DNA of 64,000 nucleotides, taken from assembly GCF_021018805.1 (NCBI RefSeq), contig NC_086248.1, forward strand, positions 25,614,922-25,678,921, written 5' to 3'. The DNA comes from Prinia subflava. Taxonomy: Eukaryota > Chordata > Aves > Passeriformes > Cisticolidae. The notes beneath the pieces are model-generated. The model was not told the DNA's origin. It worked only from the letters and a program-made list of their open reading frames with translations, and searched no databases. Shown piece by piece: positions 50,301 through 63,436 of this stretch. Positions within the stretch are counted from its first letter, which is position 1; each line of letters begins with the position of its first letter. The position numbers and the translations under genes are program-made.

Positions 50301-51450
50301 AAGGGATACTTTCCAAATCCCACCAGCCACCTTGACAGAGTTTAAAACAAGTAAGCAAGCATGTTCATCCATCATACTTTCCTGTACCAGAGAAATATAT
50401 CTGAAGGTCAACCTACATTATTATGCCAGTTTTAAGTATGTAATTGATGCTATTTTTAATAAAGGCCAGCCTGGCCCAACAATTTGTAGGATAGTGGCTA
50501 CAGATAATACTACAGTTTAAGCCCAAGAGGAATCAAGTTTTTCAAGAAACTGGTATGTTTTGAGAGAGAACTAGACCTGTCTACTCCAAATAGTCATTCC
50601 CAAATAGGTATAAGTGAATAGATAGTCTAAACTGCTGCCTGGTGACAAGCTAGAAAGTGAGCATCTCATTCCTGTTAACATCATACGTTATAATCTCACA
50701 AAAGACTGTATTCTTAAAATTTGATAGGAGATAGGACTAATGGAAAAAAAGAATGGCCTACTAAAATATTTCAGGAAAATAATCAAAATTTTCTGAAGCT
50801 GAATAAACAGTTATTTGTTAATAACTTAAAATAAAAGCCCCAAAGATGTGTCTCCAGACAAAGAATTTCATGGTGCTTCTAACAATAGAAATATGTATCA
50901 CATAAAACGTGAAAGTCCGTTTAATTCTTAAATTTTGAGAAAAATGAAGTTTGAGATTTTGCTGGTGTTTACTGATGTGAAATAGATAAGCAGAAGATGT
51001 ACAACCTCCTGATACATCATGGCTTCAATTCTTCATGCATACAAGACCTAATCCAGCAAGGTGTTGGCTGTTATTAGACTTCCTGCAATGTATCAGGTTG
51101 ATTGAACCATTCAGCTTCATAAATTTCATAAATGCACATTCAGAGAAGCAGTGGCATGCATTGTCTGTTATGAACAACTGAGCAGTCCTGCTGAGCCATG
51201 AATATGTCTCACAGCACAAGTACAGATGGCCAGTTCTGCCCTGTGGTTAAGGGGACAACCATGGGAGAAACTGTTGGACATTGCAGACAACTGAAGAAGG
51301 GCACAAAGTCAGTCCTGACCTGTCCGAGACTGACAAGGCAGCAATGCAAGAAAACACCACCAAAAACCACGCAGAATGGAAGGGGAGAATCAGATACAAT
51401 AATAAAATCTCCTTTCTTCAGGTATGATTCTCCAGCATGTTAAGTCCTTT
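47381..51450. other. Unannotated intronic sequence
   Basis: AT-rich; nothing recognised. Confidence 0.5.
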
Positions 51451-51459
51451 GGTTAGGAT

Positions 51460-51880
51460 TCAGGTCTTTCCATGTCTGTCATTTCTTATTTTGTCAGACT
51501 CCCAACATTTTCTCTCATGCTCTCCTCTCCTGTTTCTGCTCCACTCCATTACTTTCATTCCCTTTTCTCCTCTTTATGAGTAATCCTTTTCTCTCAGCCC
51601 AAGCTAAGCAGGTTTTATTGCTCTGTTCTCATTCTCTCAGCCAGGATTTTAATCTCTCTCTGTTTCACTGAGGCATGTTATTCCACTGCTCCAAGTACTT
51701 CTGTCTTTCCTTAGAATGCATTCTTTTATTTCAACACCATCTTTACATTTTTCTTTGAAAATTAAATTTTGCTGTTCTTGCTTGCTTTCATCACCTGCTC
51801 TCTCTACCTTATTTTTATTGCTTCCTCACATCTCTTTTCCCTTTTTGCTGCAAGTTTCATTGAGGTTCTTCTTTGTTTCT
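51460..51880 (+). other. Pyrimidine-rich stretch
   Basis: About 420 bp dominated by T and C on the plus strand, with many CTCTCC, TTCTTT and CTCTCT runs. In the host transcript (minus strand) it reads as purine-rich RNA. It is not a simple repeat. Confidence 0.6.
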
Positions 51881-54800
51881 AAATCAGATTCAGTACACTT
51901 GTACCAATTAAAATCCAAAATAAAAAAGCTGGTCCACTGCCTACTCAAGATGTATTCTAGCAATTTCCTTTTAGACACTAGAAAATTGTACAATCTGGAG
52001 GTTTATTTTATTCTTGCCAATTCTCTTTCAAAGCACTTTAATTATCAGTGAATGTATAACTTGCATGGATGCAAAAACAGTCTAAGATAGTCTTGCAACT
52101 GCTCCCTTCCTGAAATATCTGTTTGCTACAGTTTTAGGAAACAGAATAATTCTCAGGATAAAACAGTTCTGACTCGCAAGCTGGAAAGAGTATCACTCTC
52201 AGCATATGTCATTGCTTGCAAGATATATATACTGCTCTTGTGCAACTAATCTGATGCACTGCATCTGTAACCTTTTTCCATTTCATTACACTGCAGAAAA
52301 GTTTATGCAATCTAATGTGATTTGAAACAACTGCATGATAAGTCCGTATGGAATACAAAATGTTATGGGAGCAAGTGTTTCTCATATAGATGACCTTTGT
52401 AATATAAATAAAATACCTTTGCCAGTATTAGAGAAACATGCCAAAATGACCAACAAGCAATCTCCCTTTTTTTCCCTACAGTTTTCCTTTTAATAACTCA
52501 TTTAGTGGGCAGCTGGGGTATTGACTGAAATATGAGAAGGCTTAAGTCTGGGGCAAACCCTGAAGATTCTGACAACCCAGATCTGAATTCTGCTTCATAC
52601 TCTTTGTTGAAGATTTCACTCCCCAAGATCTAACCCCAAATTCTCAATCTGTTATTTGAAATTTTAAGCACTGTTTTCATTGTTCCCTCCCTTTGATTTG
52701 TTTTCTACTTTATTATGTAATTTAAGATGCAGCTATGCCTCTTAAGTAAATTGAAATGGATCTGTTGTACAGATTAAAGATGACTTTTCCATTATGTTTC
52801 TACTGCTTAGTGAGCGTATATTTTTGCGTTTTCATATAGAAAAAGATGCAGTTTTGCATCCAGCTGTGGTGCATCTGGAGAAAGGCCATTTGTCGAACAA
52901 CTCTGGTGTTGAGATTGACCTACATCAATCATTTCAGTGCAAGAAGAAAAAATTCTACAGGAACATTCTGTTAAAATTAGAATCATTATTAACTCACAAC
53001 ACTTAGTTTTCCTTACTAATGACTTTCATGGTAATCAGACTTTCCAAAATAAAAAACATCTTCTGTTCAATTTAGATTTAAGATGTATGAAAGTTCAGAG
53101 GACAGGCAGCATAATCTTTAATTCAAGCAAACTCGCTATTTCAAATACAGGAATAAACAACTTTGTGCCTGGTGTTTGACAAAGACTACTTTAAGAGACT
53201 TTCTGTTAAAGTTAGTTCCTAAGAGACCTAAAAATCATGTATATGAGTTGGATTTGCTTGTTGCAAGATTGCTGGCTCTTGTTGTACGCAGTTTTCAACC
53301 AAGCATCCTTCCAAAAAGAATACCTTAAGGACTGGACCCTGATACATAGCAACAGCAGTGAGCTTTCACCTACTCTTTCCACTTCCAGACTCTGGTCCAC
53401 ACTTTCTCAGAATGTACATGTCTTAGTCCAGGCTTTGCTTTTTCATGACTTGATAAATAAAGCATAGTAGCTACAATGCTAATTCCATGGGTTTGGGTAG
53501 GTAATTAAGAGAATGCAATATGAGAGGTCTCTGTATTTTGGCTATTTTTCTCTTCACTGTAGACTCCTTTGAAACCAACAGCTATTTTTAGAATCTCTGA
53601 CATACATGCTGAAAAAAGACTCATCTGGCAAGATGAATGTGCTTTTTAATACCACATTCACTGTGACAGTGATGACACACTGCCTACAAACTGCAGCTGG
53701 CAGACACAAGTCAGGCATTCAGAAGAGACCTCCGCATCATATATCTTATATTCCAGTTCTCAAAACTTAGATCAAAGATACCAAAAATGAGATATGCTGA
53801 AAGAGGCACCATCTATAAATTGGAGCAGAATGCTTCTGGTTGACAACAGAGGAGATGGAAAAAAAATATGAAGAATAGAAGACATGGCGTTGGAGCGTGA
53901 CTCTATTTTTCGTCTCGCCCTCATCATGAAATGGCTTTTTAGTAAAGTCAGCAGTATCAAGAATAAATCCAGGTCCAGAAGATCAAAAGGTTCAGTATCC
54001 AGACAGTGTGTTGCATGAATCAGCAATATCTATGAGGGATGGCTGCAAGAAAAGCAACCCTTGTATTTTTTCTGTCAGAAATCTATAGTGAAGGAAAGGT
54101 TGCATGGCAGCAGTAAGGCTGCAAAGAAAAATACCAAGAGCATAGTTCTCAGTTTCTGTTTTACCTTTCTTTTTTTTTTAATGTATAATACAGATATGAA
54201 TGGATCATTATCCATATTGTGGTTACTTGTCCCAAAAAAGAAAATCTATGCAGTTAATATAAACACATTTTAAAAATACTCAGACATTATGCTAATAACT
54301 TTAATGTGCAGAGCATATGACTCACAGAAAGTGCAGGAAGCACCCCAACGATCAGATAATATTAGGACAACTTGCGAACAGAGGCAGGAACATATTTTCA
54401 TTGCATTCCCACCTACTTCATGGGCAACAATTTTCATTAAAAACTATCTTTCTCAAAGTGCAAAGTTCAATAGAATTTATTCCTCTGTAAGAACTTCTTC
54501 TGGCTTGGTTAAAGACAATTACAAACATATCTGATACTTTCACACATCCTGTTCATAGACATCAGTATACTCTGAATAAGTCTAGTTGGGAAGTTCACGG
54601 TTTCTGAGCTTTCCCACCTATGTATTCACTATACATCTAAACAGGGTGAGAGAACAGGCCTGAAAACCAGAATACAATGTCATAATGGGGCATATCTGCA
54701 CCACTGGTTAGCAAAATCTGACTAGTGCCACATGCAGTATCTAAGTCCTCATTCTTCTGCACACATTAGAGCTCCCTTTCTCTCTAGAGAGAATGTTGAA

Positions 54801-57800
54801 GGTGCAGATTTTCTTATTCCAAATGCTAACTGGACTGAAAATTTTCGATGACATACTCATCAGAGGCTGGCTGAAATCTTGCATTATCAGAAAGAATGGA
54901 ACTTTTCATGAGGAATTAAAGCTTTGCAGCTTCTAGCATCAACACACAATTGTGTCATGACTTTCATGCAGGGTCTGGTAGTGTACTGTAAACCACAAGT
55001 TTACAGTTCCTGTTCCTGAGCCAGAACCTCCTCAGGAACCAGCCAGAGATGATGGAGTGAGCTTCAGTATGAAGCTTTCACAACCCAAATTTCTTTCCCT
55101 CTCACTGCAGCCAAAACTTACTGATTTCTTTAAACATACACAAGTTCTAACTCAGATACAGCTGGTTTAAATTATGATCATCCTCAATGGAACAAAGGAC
55201 TTCTAGCTAAAAGAATCAGGCTCACTTAATATGCTTACTTATGGTGCTCAGTCCCCACGCTGATGACATTAAGAACCAACATAACACTAGAGAAAATTCC
55301 TACACACAATGGAAACTCTTTCAGAGAACAATGTGTGCTCGTCTTATATCTGTACACTAGCTAAACAACTTGGAATCTTAGATAAACACAATAAATAAAT
55401 AAATAAATAAATAAAATCATAGCACTTCACAACTGAAGATAATTGGAACTCTCTAGTTTCCCATATCTTAGTAAAAAATACTGTGAACATTTTACATCTC
55501 ATTAAATAACTTAGTTACAACATCCCATTCTTTTTCCAAGGTCTTTATGGGCCTTTTTCTGTTCCTATTTACTGTGAAAAGGATCTGATACATTATTTCA
55601 GTCTAGATTAGTACCTACAGTATCTTACAATTTCTAGTTTAATAGGATTATTAGTCTTACACCTAAAGCATGACGTTCCAAATCACAACACCAGTTATTA
55701 TTTAGCAAAGAAATTACAGTCATGTTCTGACATGACCATCACTGTGAGACTGGCTCAGTTATCTCCCAGGGATGACTTTACATCTTTGAGAACTGACAGA
55801 TTGTTATATCCTGAAATTCATGCAGGGAATGGTATTGTGGCTGTAAATCACAAGGGCAGCTCAGACAGTGGCGAGCACCCTTTGGAATAATTTTTACATT
55901 CCTGTTTTGCTCAATAAGCCTCTTAGTTGAAAGATTACCCATGATGAGCTTTTTCTCCAGGATTGGTAAAGGATAGTTCCTGTGTCTTTGACAGCTGCTT
56001 AATAAAATTTAAACAAGATTTTTGTTGGGCATTTATCTGTACTTGTACTCCTCCAAGGACTATAAAGGGCAAGCAACTCAAATCCAAAGTCAATTTGTCT
56101 TTTGTGATTTGCTTTAGGCATATTTAAATCGAAACTGCTAATCTGAAATTCTGGAAGCAACTGTATCAATTAAAATAAATAAATCAAGTCATCACAATTG
56201 GACTGTACTAACATTTCAGCAATTATTACTTAAAATTTCTGCTTTGTCTGACAGAGATACTCTGCCTCTATTGACTGAGTCTACTCAAAATTCTTGTTGA
56301 AAGAGCACATTGCACCACCGTCTTGGGACAAGTCCTTTCCTTCTTGGCACACATTGAAATGTTATTTTGAAGTTTACAGCTTCTACTGCAGCCTCAGCCT
56401 ATGTGCAGTAAAAGAGATCCCCCCTTCTCTTGACCGCCAGGTACCAACCAGAGTAACATCAGTGACTTCTAGGAGCTTCATCCCACTGTCATTCTAAATC
56501 CATTCTTGGAAAAAATGTATCTCTGCACAGTAACTCCTTACTGACTGCATCAGGCTTGAAAATTGTTATTGCTACTCCCAGACCTTAAGGTTTTTAAGCC
56601 TATTGCTGGGAAGAGTAAGATGACATAGTGACACTCTTGGACATTTGCTGGGTGGCCCAACCAGGAGTATCTCAGGGTACCAAAATCTGCTTCAGCCCAT
56701 CAAGCAGTAATTTTCTTGGAAATAGCTAGAAGTACAACTGTTCTCGCTTTTCTTATTTTTTCAGAATAGCCACTTTGGATTAACAGTGAATAATTTATGG
56801 ATTTTTTGTCTTATTACATTGTTTACACTTCTGAATTTCACTCAGGAGATGAAATCAGACTTACATGACCACCTGCCAATATCAAGTGTGACTATCCTTA
56901 TTTCCAAGAGCTAAACAGATAGTATATATAAGTACAGTCTTAAGCACTCTGATGATTAAGCAACAACCCTAAGACTCCTGCTGGTTTTGTTAATTTAGTG
57001 TTCATTTTCTTTACCACTATATTCTCTTCCTCTCAATGGATGAAGTAGGCTACAGCAACATTTGGACTCTTTTCAGAATTTCTACAATGACTTTCAGAAA
57101 TTTTTTTTCCCTAATAAGGAAACTATAAAGCAAACATAAAATTATAGGCTGCATCAGGCAGATGTCGAGAAATAAATAAGCATTAGGTTCATAATCCTTT
57201 GAATTTAGAAACAAACTATATGCTTGGATTTTTCATTTTATTTTTCAAAGAAGGTCAGAAAATCTCAGAACAGTTCAAGAATACAACCTACAGAAATGAA
57301 ACTTACAGTGTAAAATTAACCAGCACTTTTAGAAGAGCTAAAGTGTTCTTTACAAAACAAATTATTACATCAGGAGGCATCATTTTGAGAGGATTGAAAA
57401 TATATGAAAATTTCTTAAAGGCTATATCCTCTCTAAAATAGTGTTCCAGTTTTATATCATAGCTACTCAACACCAAAGTCATAAAAATTTGTACACTTGT
57501 ACTTACTACGGCAGCACAGATACACAGTTCTGATGTAAATTGTTTAATGAGATTATCCCCCAAATAGGGAGGGAAAAGCCTCATGTTTCTGAAGCTGGGA
57601 AATTTATTTTAAGAGCTTTCAGAATTCATTAATTATTTCTGCTCTACAGAATGTTAAACAGTCACTCAGACTTTATTCAGTGACCTGTTTGCTTATCCTC
57701 AAATATTCTGATCAAGGACGGGTGAGCTGGTATTTTCCAAACAGAGTGGAAGTTTAGTTCTTTGTAACAATTCCCTTCCTCCAACCCAAACAACAAATGA

Positions 57801-58243
57801 CTATGTGCTCTGTACACAACTACTGAGGTCCCCAGGAAAATAGGGTCTTTAGAAGTGTTTTCTTTCAAAGCTGAATTTCACCTCAACATGCTCCTTCAGT
57901 CAAGGACTATCAAAACAGTACTGCCTCTCTGCCACACTGTAGTCCACCTTCCTCCTAGAAAGGTCGTAGACTCTGTCAAAATAGATAGGTAGGATTTTTT
58001 TTTAAAAGCTAAAATTATTTCCCCCACTCCACTGTAAGTTTTCTACAAAATGAATAGCATGGAAAAAGTAATCTAAGTTATTTAGAATTTAAGTCCTCTG
58101 TTCAGAAGTAATTTAAGGACTTCGAAGCTTACTTTGTTTGCAAATTTTGTGCAATTTAGGATCTTAAATTTTTGGATCCTGGATAAACAAAGGAAACCTA
58201 CAAGAACTGAGGACATCAGAGATAACTTGAAAACAGGAAAACA
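51881..58243. other. Unannotated intronic sequence
   Basis: AT-rich; only the AAAT microsatellite at 55390 stands out. No exon or repeat family recognised. Confidence 0.5.
55390..55416 (+). repeat. (AAAT)n microsatellite
   Basis: About 6-7 AAAT units without interruption. Confidence 0.92.
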
Positions 58244-58291
58244 CAGACAATTAAGAATGGTACCCATCCCAGACAATTAAGAATGGTACCA
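58244..58291. repeat. 26-bp tandem duplication
   Basis: CAGACAATTAAGAATGGTAC + C begins at 58244 and 58270, identical over about 21 bp. Same period as the duplication at 15945 but unrelated in sequence. Confidence 0.88.
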
Positions 58292-58744
58292 ATAGTGCTG
58301 TACTGTTTAGTACCCTTTAGTTGCCCTCTTGGAAAGGATGATAAAAGAGCATTGAATGACCCTTGATCCTCTCCACTTAGGTACTTAGGTATCATTGTTT
58401 GGCTTGCAGGAAGGCAAATCCTGCTCCCAGAACTGAGCCTGCTGTAGTGGAGAGGTATGCATGTTACTTCTGTAGGCATTCTGCAAGAGCTTGAGTCTTT
58501 TAAAAAGAATCTAGAAGACCAGAATAAAAGTACTCCCTTCACTTTTTTGGTTTTTTTCATCCAGGATTTCATTCATCCAAGATGTGAGACACTGACTTGC
58601 AGATTTTCTTCTGCTTCATTTCTGATGCTCCCAACTCAAGTGGATACCTCTGGACTGCAATTTATTCTGCCCAAGTTAAACAGTCTCAGTCCCCTTCACA
58701 CTGCACTGTGCATGGAAACGGAAACAGTTCACATAATGAACTGT

Positions 58745-58920
58745 TTGATGTTCCAACGGGCTGCTCAGGGAAGTGGTGAAGTCAGTGTCCCTGAAGGTGT
58801 TCCAGAAACAGCTAATCATGGCACTTGGTGCTATGGTTTCATTGACCAGGTGGTGTTTGGTCAAAGACTGGATTTGATGACCTTGGAGGTCTTTTCCAAC
58901 CCTCTTGATTCTATGATTCT
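58745..58920 (+). mobile_element. CR1 LINE 3' UTR fragment
   Basis: About 176 bp: GTTCCAACGGGCTGCTCAGG, GTGTCCCTGAAGGTGTTCCA, CATGGCACTTGGTGCTATGG, GGTGGTGTTTGGTCAAAGAC, GACCTTGGAGGTCTTTTCCA, ending CTTGATTCTATGATTCT. This is the CR1 3' end with its terminal repeat and little decay, so a comparatively young, strongly 5'-truncated copy. A 183-codon open frame crosses it by chance. Confidence 0.94.
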
Positions 58921-61643
58921 GAGCACTGATTCAGCCATGCAGCTCTTGCCTACAACTACAACTGTTGTAACCTCACTTGTAAATATACATCACAACGATA
59001 CACAATAAGACTATGCAGATACAAGACAAATCACTTGCATGGGAGGTTTTTTACCCCTTAACAAATAACAATTGAACACGAGTGAAATGAACAAAACTCA
59101 ATGAAAATTACCTTTTTTCCCTACTTGTGCTATGTTTAGCACAAACAGGCCACTTTTTTTACTTTTACAAAATGGCAACGTACAATAGGCACCTCAAGAG
59201 TAATAAGTTAGAAAAGCTCCAAATGGCTTTTTGGATTTATTTGTTTAGGGTGTTTGCATGAAAGGTGGCCTTGCAAGAAAGTAAAATGGCTGTTCAAAGA
59301 AAGTGAAAAATGACCAAAGTTTTGCTGCTTCTAATTTATTTGATAGATGCACTCAGGCTCCACTGCATTTCAGTGATTCTCTGTTTTTTCTTATTTTTAT
59401 TTTTCTCATTCTCTGAGCTGCAGTATCCACATGAAAATTTGGCAAAATTTAACTAGCAATAAAACACAGATCTCTTCTGCATCTCCCTTACAGTCTGATT
59501 TACACAAACTTGATTTACCTGTATTTGTTTATAAATGTTTTTGTTTATTTGCATATCATCTATGTAAGTTGTGTCAAAATACTTGCAAATCCAAAATTCC
59601 AAAACTAATTTTCATTTATAGGCACTGATTCTTTTATTGTTATTTATAGCTAAGTAAAACTAAAAAAAACTTGTTAAGCTTTCATGTATATGAAAAATTT
59701 TGGCAAGAAAAGCAAAGCAAACCAATCCAAGACTAATTCTGTTGTTTGTTTGTTTTTTTGACAACAGGTAATACAAAGAGAAATATCTATTCTTAAAAAA
59801 AGATTTGTTTCAAAAGAAAGAAGCATGCATCTTAATTCTGCATGTCAGTTAAATCGTGCAAGTAGTGTTTGTCCAAAAAGAAAAATGATTGATGTTAACT
59901 GGTTGCCAAAATAGAAGGAAATACAGTTTGAATTCCAATGCATTTTCTTTTAAATACATTATTTTTTCAGAAAACTTCCTGCTGCAGCATGTGTGAGGAT
60001 TGGTATACACATGCAAAGCCCTTATAAAGACAAATTCATGGGCTACATGACATTGTAGAGATCAATCTTGAGTAAAATGGTGCAGCATCAGACTAAACCA
60101 ATTTACTTTACAATACACAAATATGCACTGTTCAAATGTATACTTGCTTGTTTTATAGTTTAGTTCTCAGATTAATAAGTAGTGTTCATAAGGTGATTTT
60201 TTAAGGATTTTTGGGAAGAAAAAAAAAAGAACTGAGAAAAGAAACTGGGAAAAGTAGTGTGATTCTAATACATAGTAAAAGAAACAAAAATATAAAAATA
60301 AGTATTAAAATACTTCAGTATAGTACATTATTTTATATATTTGCCCCAAATAAGACTCATTTTTGGTATACCTGGTTGTTTGATTTTTTTCTCTTAACTT
60401 CAGCTTTCTAAAAATTTGGATGTCAGAAGCTGCAAGGCTGAACAGTTAGAGACAATATTAAGAGACTGGAACATCCAGATAAAAGAATGGAAAGAACTCC
60501 ACAATACGAGTTTCTAACCTTTAGGCTTCTGTGTCCCCATTTAGACTTAAATAGTTTGTGTCTTAAAGACCCTGGGTGATCAAAAGAATTCATGTTAGTA
60601 TATTATCTAATGGTTTATTAATAACTTCATTTCAGAACCTCATTAACTTGCCCAGAAAATGTTGGAGGACAGTATGAACATCAAAGCCACAACTCAAGCA
60701 CCTTTTCAGAAACTTATATGCAATGTTATGTACTCCACTTGCATAGATATATTGATTTTAAGAAATATTTAAATGTGCTTTGATATTATTGCACGAAGTA
60801 GTACAGGGTCATGCTTGGGTCCTGGTGTTCTTATGATTCTGCTATGTAAGAAGCATTTACTTATATAATTTCACTGAAAAAAAGCCCCACTGCACTCTAT
60901 GATTTCAGATGTGGCACTCCACAGATTTTTACAGCATAACAAGAGCTATAAAACAACAGTAGGTATCTATGAGTAACAGCACTTACAGTGATTGTAAAAG
61001 ATATTAAAATGCAGGCAACCATAATTTCACAATGAAAAACCAGGTCTGTATGGAGAAAAAACATTTTCATCTCTAGTCTTTTACTTTTCTAGTGATTGCT
61101 GCTCTCTCTAAGAGTCCTGTAGGTCAAACTCAAGGTACTGTGTTTCATAACAAAATCAATTTTCACAATGTTTTTGCTGCAGTTTAAAGAAGTACACTAA
61201 GTCTGCACTTTTGATAAAATGTACCTGTTTTCAATTGTTTTAAAAATTAGCAGAACTACATTGGTCTACCTACATAACAGAGGTATTCCTGTGAATATTC
61301 CAGTCACTTTTGTTTAACAATACCATCATTGCAAAACAAAAGAAGAGTGGCCTTCATCCAGTCCATGTGATAACACAAGTAAAACTATTCTTCGAACTTA
61401 CTCCTTTAGGACACTTGCTAGTATTTTTTCTTTCCTTCCTATATTTCCATTTTTTTCCCTACATTTTATTGTTAGGAAAGAAAACAAATGCTTTAATTTT
61501 TATGTCACTGATCCTTCAGACTGATTCTTTACACAGTTCCTCATGCACATTGCTTCCTGTAGAGCAGCTCTGTGCAGCATCAAGTTGTCATAAACAGATG
61601 GACTGGAAGAAATGGACCATATTTTTATGTGATTTAGCTACAG

Positions 61644-61697
<54 letters not shown>

Positions 61698-63072
61698 TCT
61701 GTATCAGAGTATAAGCACATATCTTTATAATGACACAAAGTTTTACTGGAAATACTACGACAGAGAGTCAAACCTCCTCCTTCCAAAATCAGTAGATAAC
61801 AGGACATTCACGTGATGCAGCTGGGGAAGAAGCTGCAGGGTTATCAGCAGATATCCTGAGTTCTAGGCACACCTTTAGTCAGCTTTGCCTATAACAATAT
61901 CCAGTCATGGTACATACATACATTCCCAGATCTATGAAAATAAAAGCTCACATATATACTTGAGCCTTCCTTAAACATCCAGAAAGAACAGCCATATTGC
62001 TAGGGAGGTGCTTATGTGCCAATCCATGAGACAATTCATCCAGCACATCCTTTTTCTTCCTATGTTCAGTTCAGACCTTTAATTTACCAGATACATTTTC
62101 TATTCTTCCATTTTCCTGAGTAAGCAATAAGTGTATGGATATAGGCAATTGGCTAAAAGGCCCATCAACCAGTGAATGAAACTGACCTGCAGTCTGTAAT
62201 ATTTGCATTTTATTTTAAGTGCAATTGCTAAAGATGTATTTCTACAGTTTCATTCAGAAGTATTTCTGCAAGATGACAATATCACAAATGTATAAAAGAG
62301 AAAAAACAGATGAACTCCAATGAAAGGTCCGGAACGGGAAGCGTTTTTTAAATACACTAAATAAACTCCCAGTAAAACTTAAAATACTATTTTGGAACAA
62401 GCCATGTAAATGTTCAATTAATATGAAACAGTTCCTAAATTCTGCTACATTAATCAAGCTCAATCTTTAGCTACAATGCAAATTCTTAATAAATAATACA
62501 CAAACTATAAATTCTCTTTCCATTCTCTGTACATGGAATCTACTGATATAAAGAGCATTCTGTATATCTACTTTATTAAAAAGTCACTAATCTGAGTTCA
62601 CCAAAGACTAGATTGAAAAGCACAAGTACCACAGATATGCTGGAAGCAATGTTGGTGGGATAATGTTAAGTGCCACAGCATCTTACTTTCCAGAGCCCTT
62701 CCCAAAAACAGAGCTCCAAGCTTCTGTTGATGTCTGGCACAGCTGAAGTCTCTGCACTCACCGAGGGCAGATGTGTCTGTTTCCCCAGAAACTGATGGAC
62801 CTTGAGGTCCAAAATTGTTTTGCTTTTTAGTACCTCAGTGGACTAAATATCATTAAGTAACTTTTAGAATTGAAAGAAAAAAACCAAGGCTTCCTTCTAA
62901 CTGAGCTGAATTCACACAGTAACTGAACTCTCAATAATTCTAATTAAATTAGACTTGTCCCAAGTCTTGAAGAGCAATTCTTTAAGTTTGTATGAGTTTG
63001 TTAAAAAAAAAACCCCAAACCCAAAGAACTATCTTTTGCCTTGCAGTCTGTTGCAAAAGGATAGCATGGGTA
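58921..63072. other. Unannotated intronic sequence
   Basis: AT-rich; the compound microsatellite at 61647 is the only clear element. Confidence 0.5.
61647..61696 (+). repeat. Compound (AT)n(AC)n microsatellite
   Basis: About 20 AT units (61647-61687) followed by about 5 AC units (to 61696). Likely polymorphic. Confidence 0.96.
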
Positions 63073-63076
63073 GAGA

Positions 63077-63432
63077 TGTAGCAAGAGCAGGATGTGTTAT
63101 GGGGTGAAGGTTGAGCTATCCCAAACTGGGCCTCAGATTTGGGCCCATGTAGTAGTAGATAAACCTGTGGCGCAGTTAGAAATTAAGTTAAGGTGTGTGC
63201 ATGCTTTAGCTAGAACAGTTAGGATAGAAACACGGTGGCTGCCTTAAACTAAGATTGTTTGCATTCTTTCTCATGCTGAATGCCAATAGAAATGCACCTG
63301 CAACTGTAAACTATCTGACACTGTATAAAACCAGCCATTTCGGGAATAAAGGGGAGAATGTATGTTATAATCACATTGGTTCTACCCTATGTTGCTTTTG
63401 TTCCAGCCCCATATAGAGACCCTGGTTTCACA
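63077..63432 (+). mobile_element. Probable short solo LTR of an endogenous retrovirus
   Basis: A 356-bp element from TGTAGCAAGAGC to CTGGTTTCACA (TGT...ACA), flanked by a 4-bp repeat GAGA (63073-63076, 63433-63436). It has a good TATA box TATAAAA (63324-63330) and AATAAA (63345-63350), followed by a T/C-rich U5-like end with TTGCTTTTGTTCCAGCCCC. The U3-R-U5 order with a TATA box close to the polyadenylation signal is typical of LTRs. A 4-bp duplication would suit class I (gamma-like) elements but could be chance. No internal viral sequence is seen. Confidence 0.6.
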
Positions 63433-63436
63433 GAGA

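Noticed and set aside
51198..51443. 81-codon plus-strand frame with AATAAA-like sequence near its end, considered as an exon or LTR piece
   Set aside because: No acceptor/donor pair in a sensible phase, no family match, no terminal repeats or duplication.
58457..59008. 183-codon plus-strand open frame, one of the two longest in the window
   Set aside because: It runs straight through a CR1 3' UTR fragment (58745-58920) and unrelated flanks, has no recognisable domain, and no nearby promoter or splice logic.
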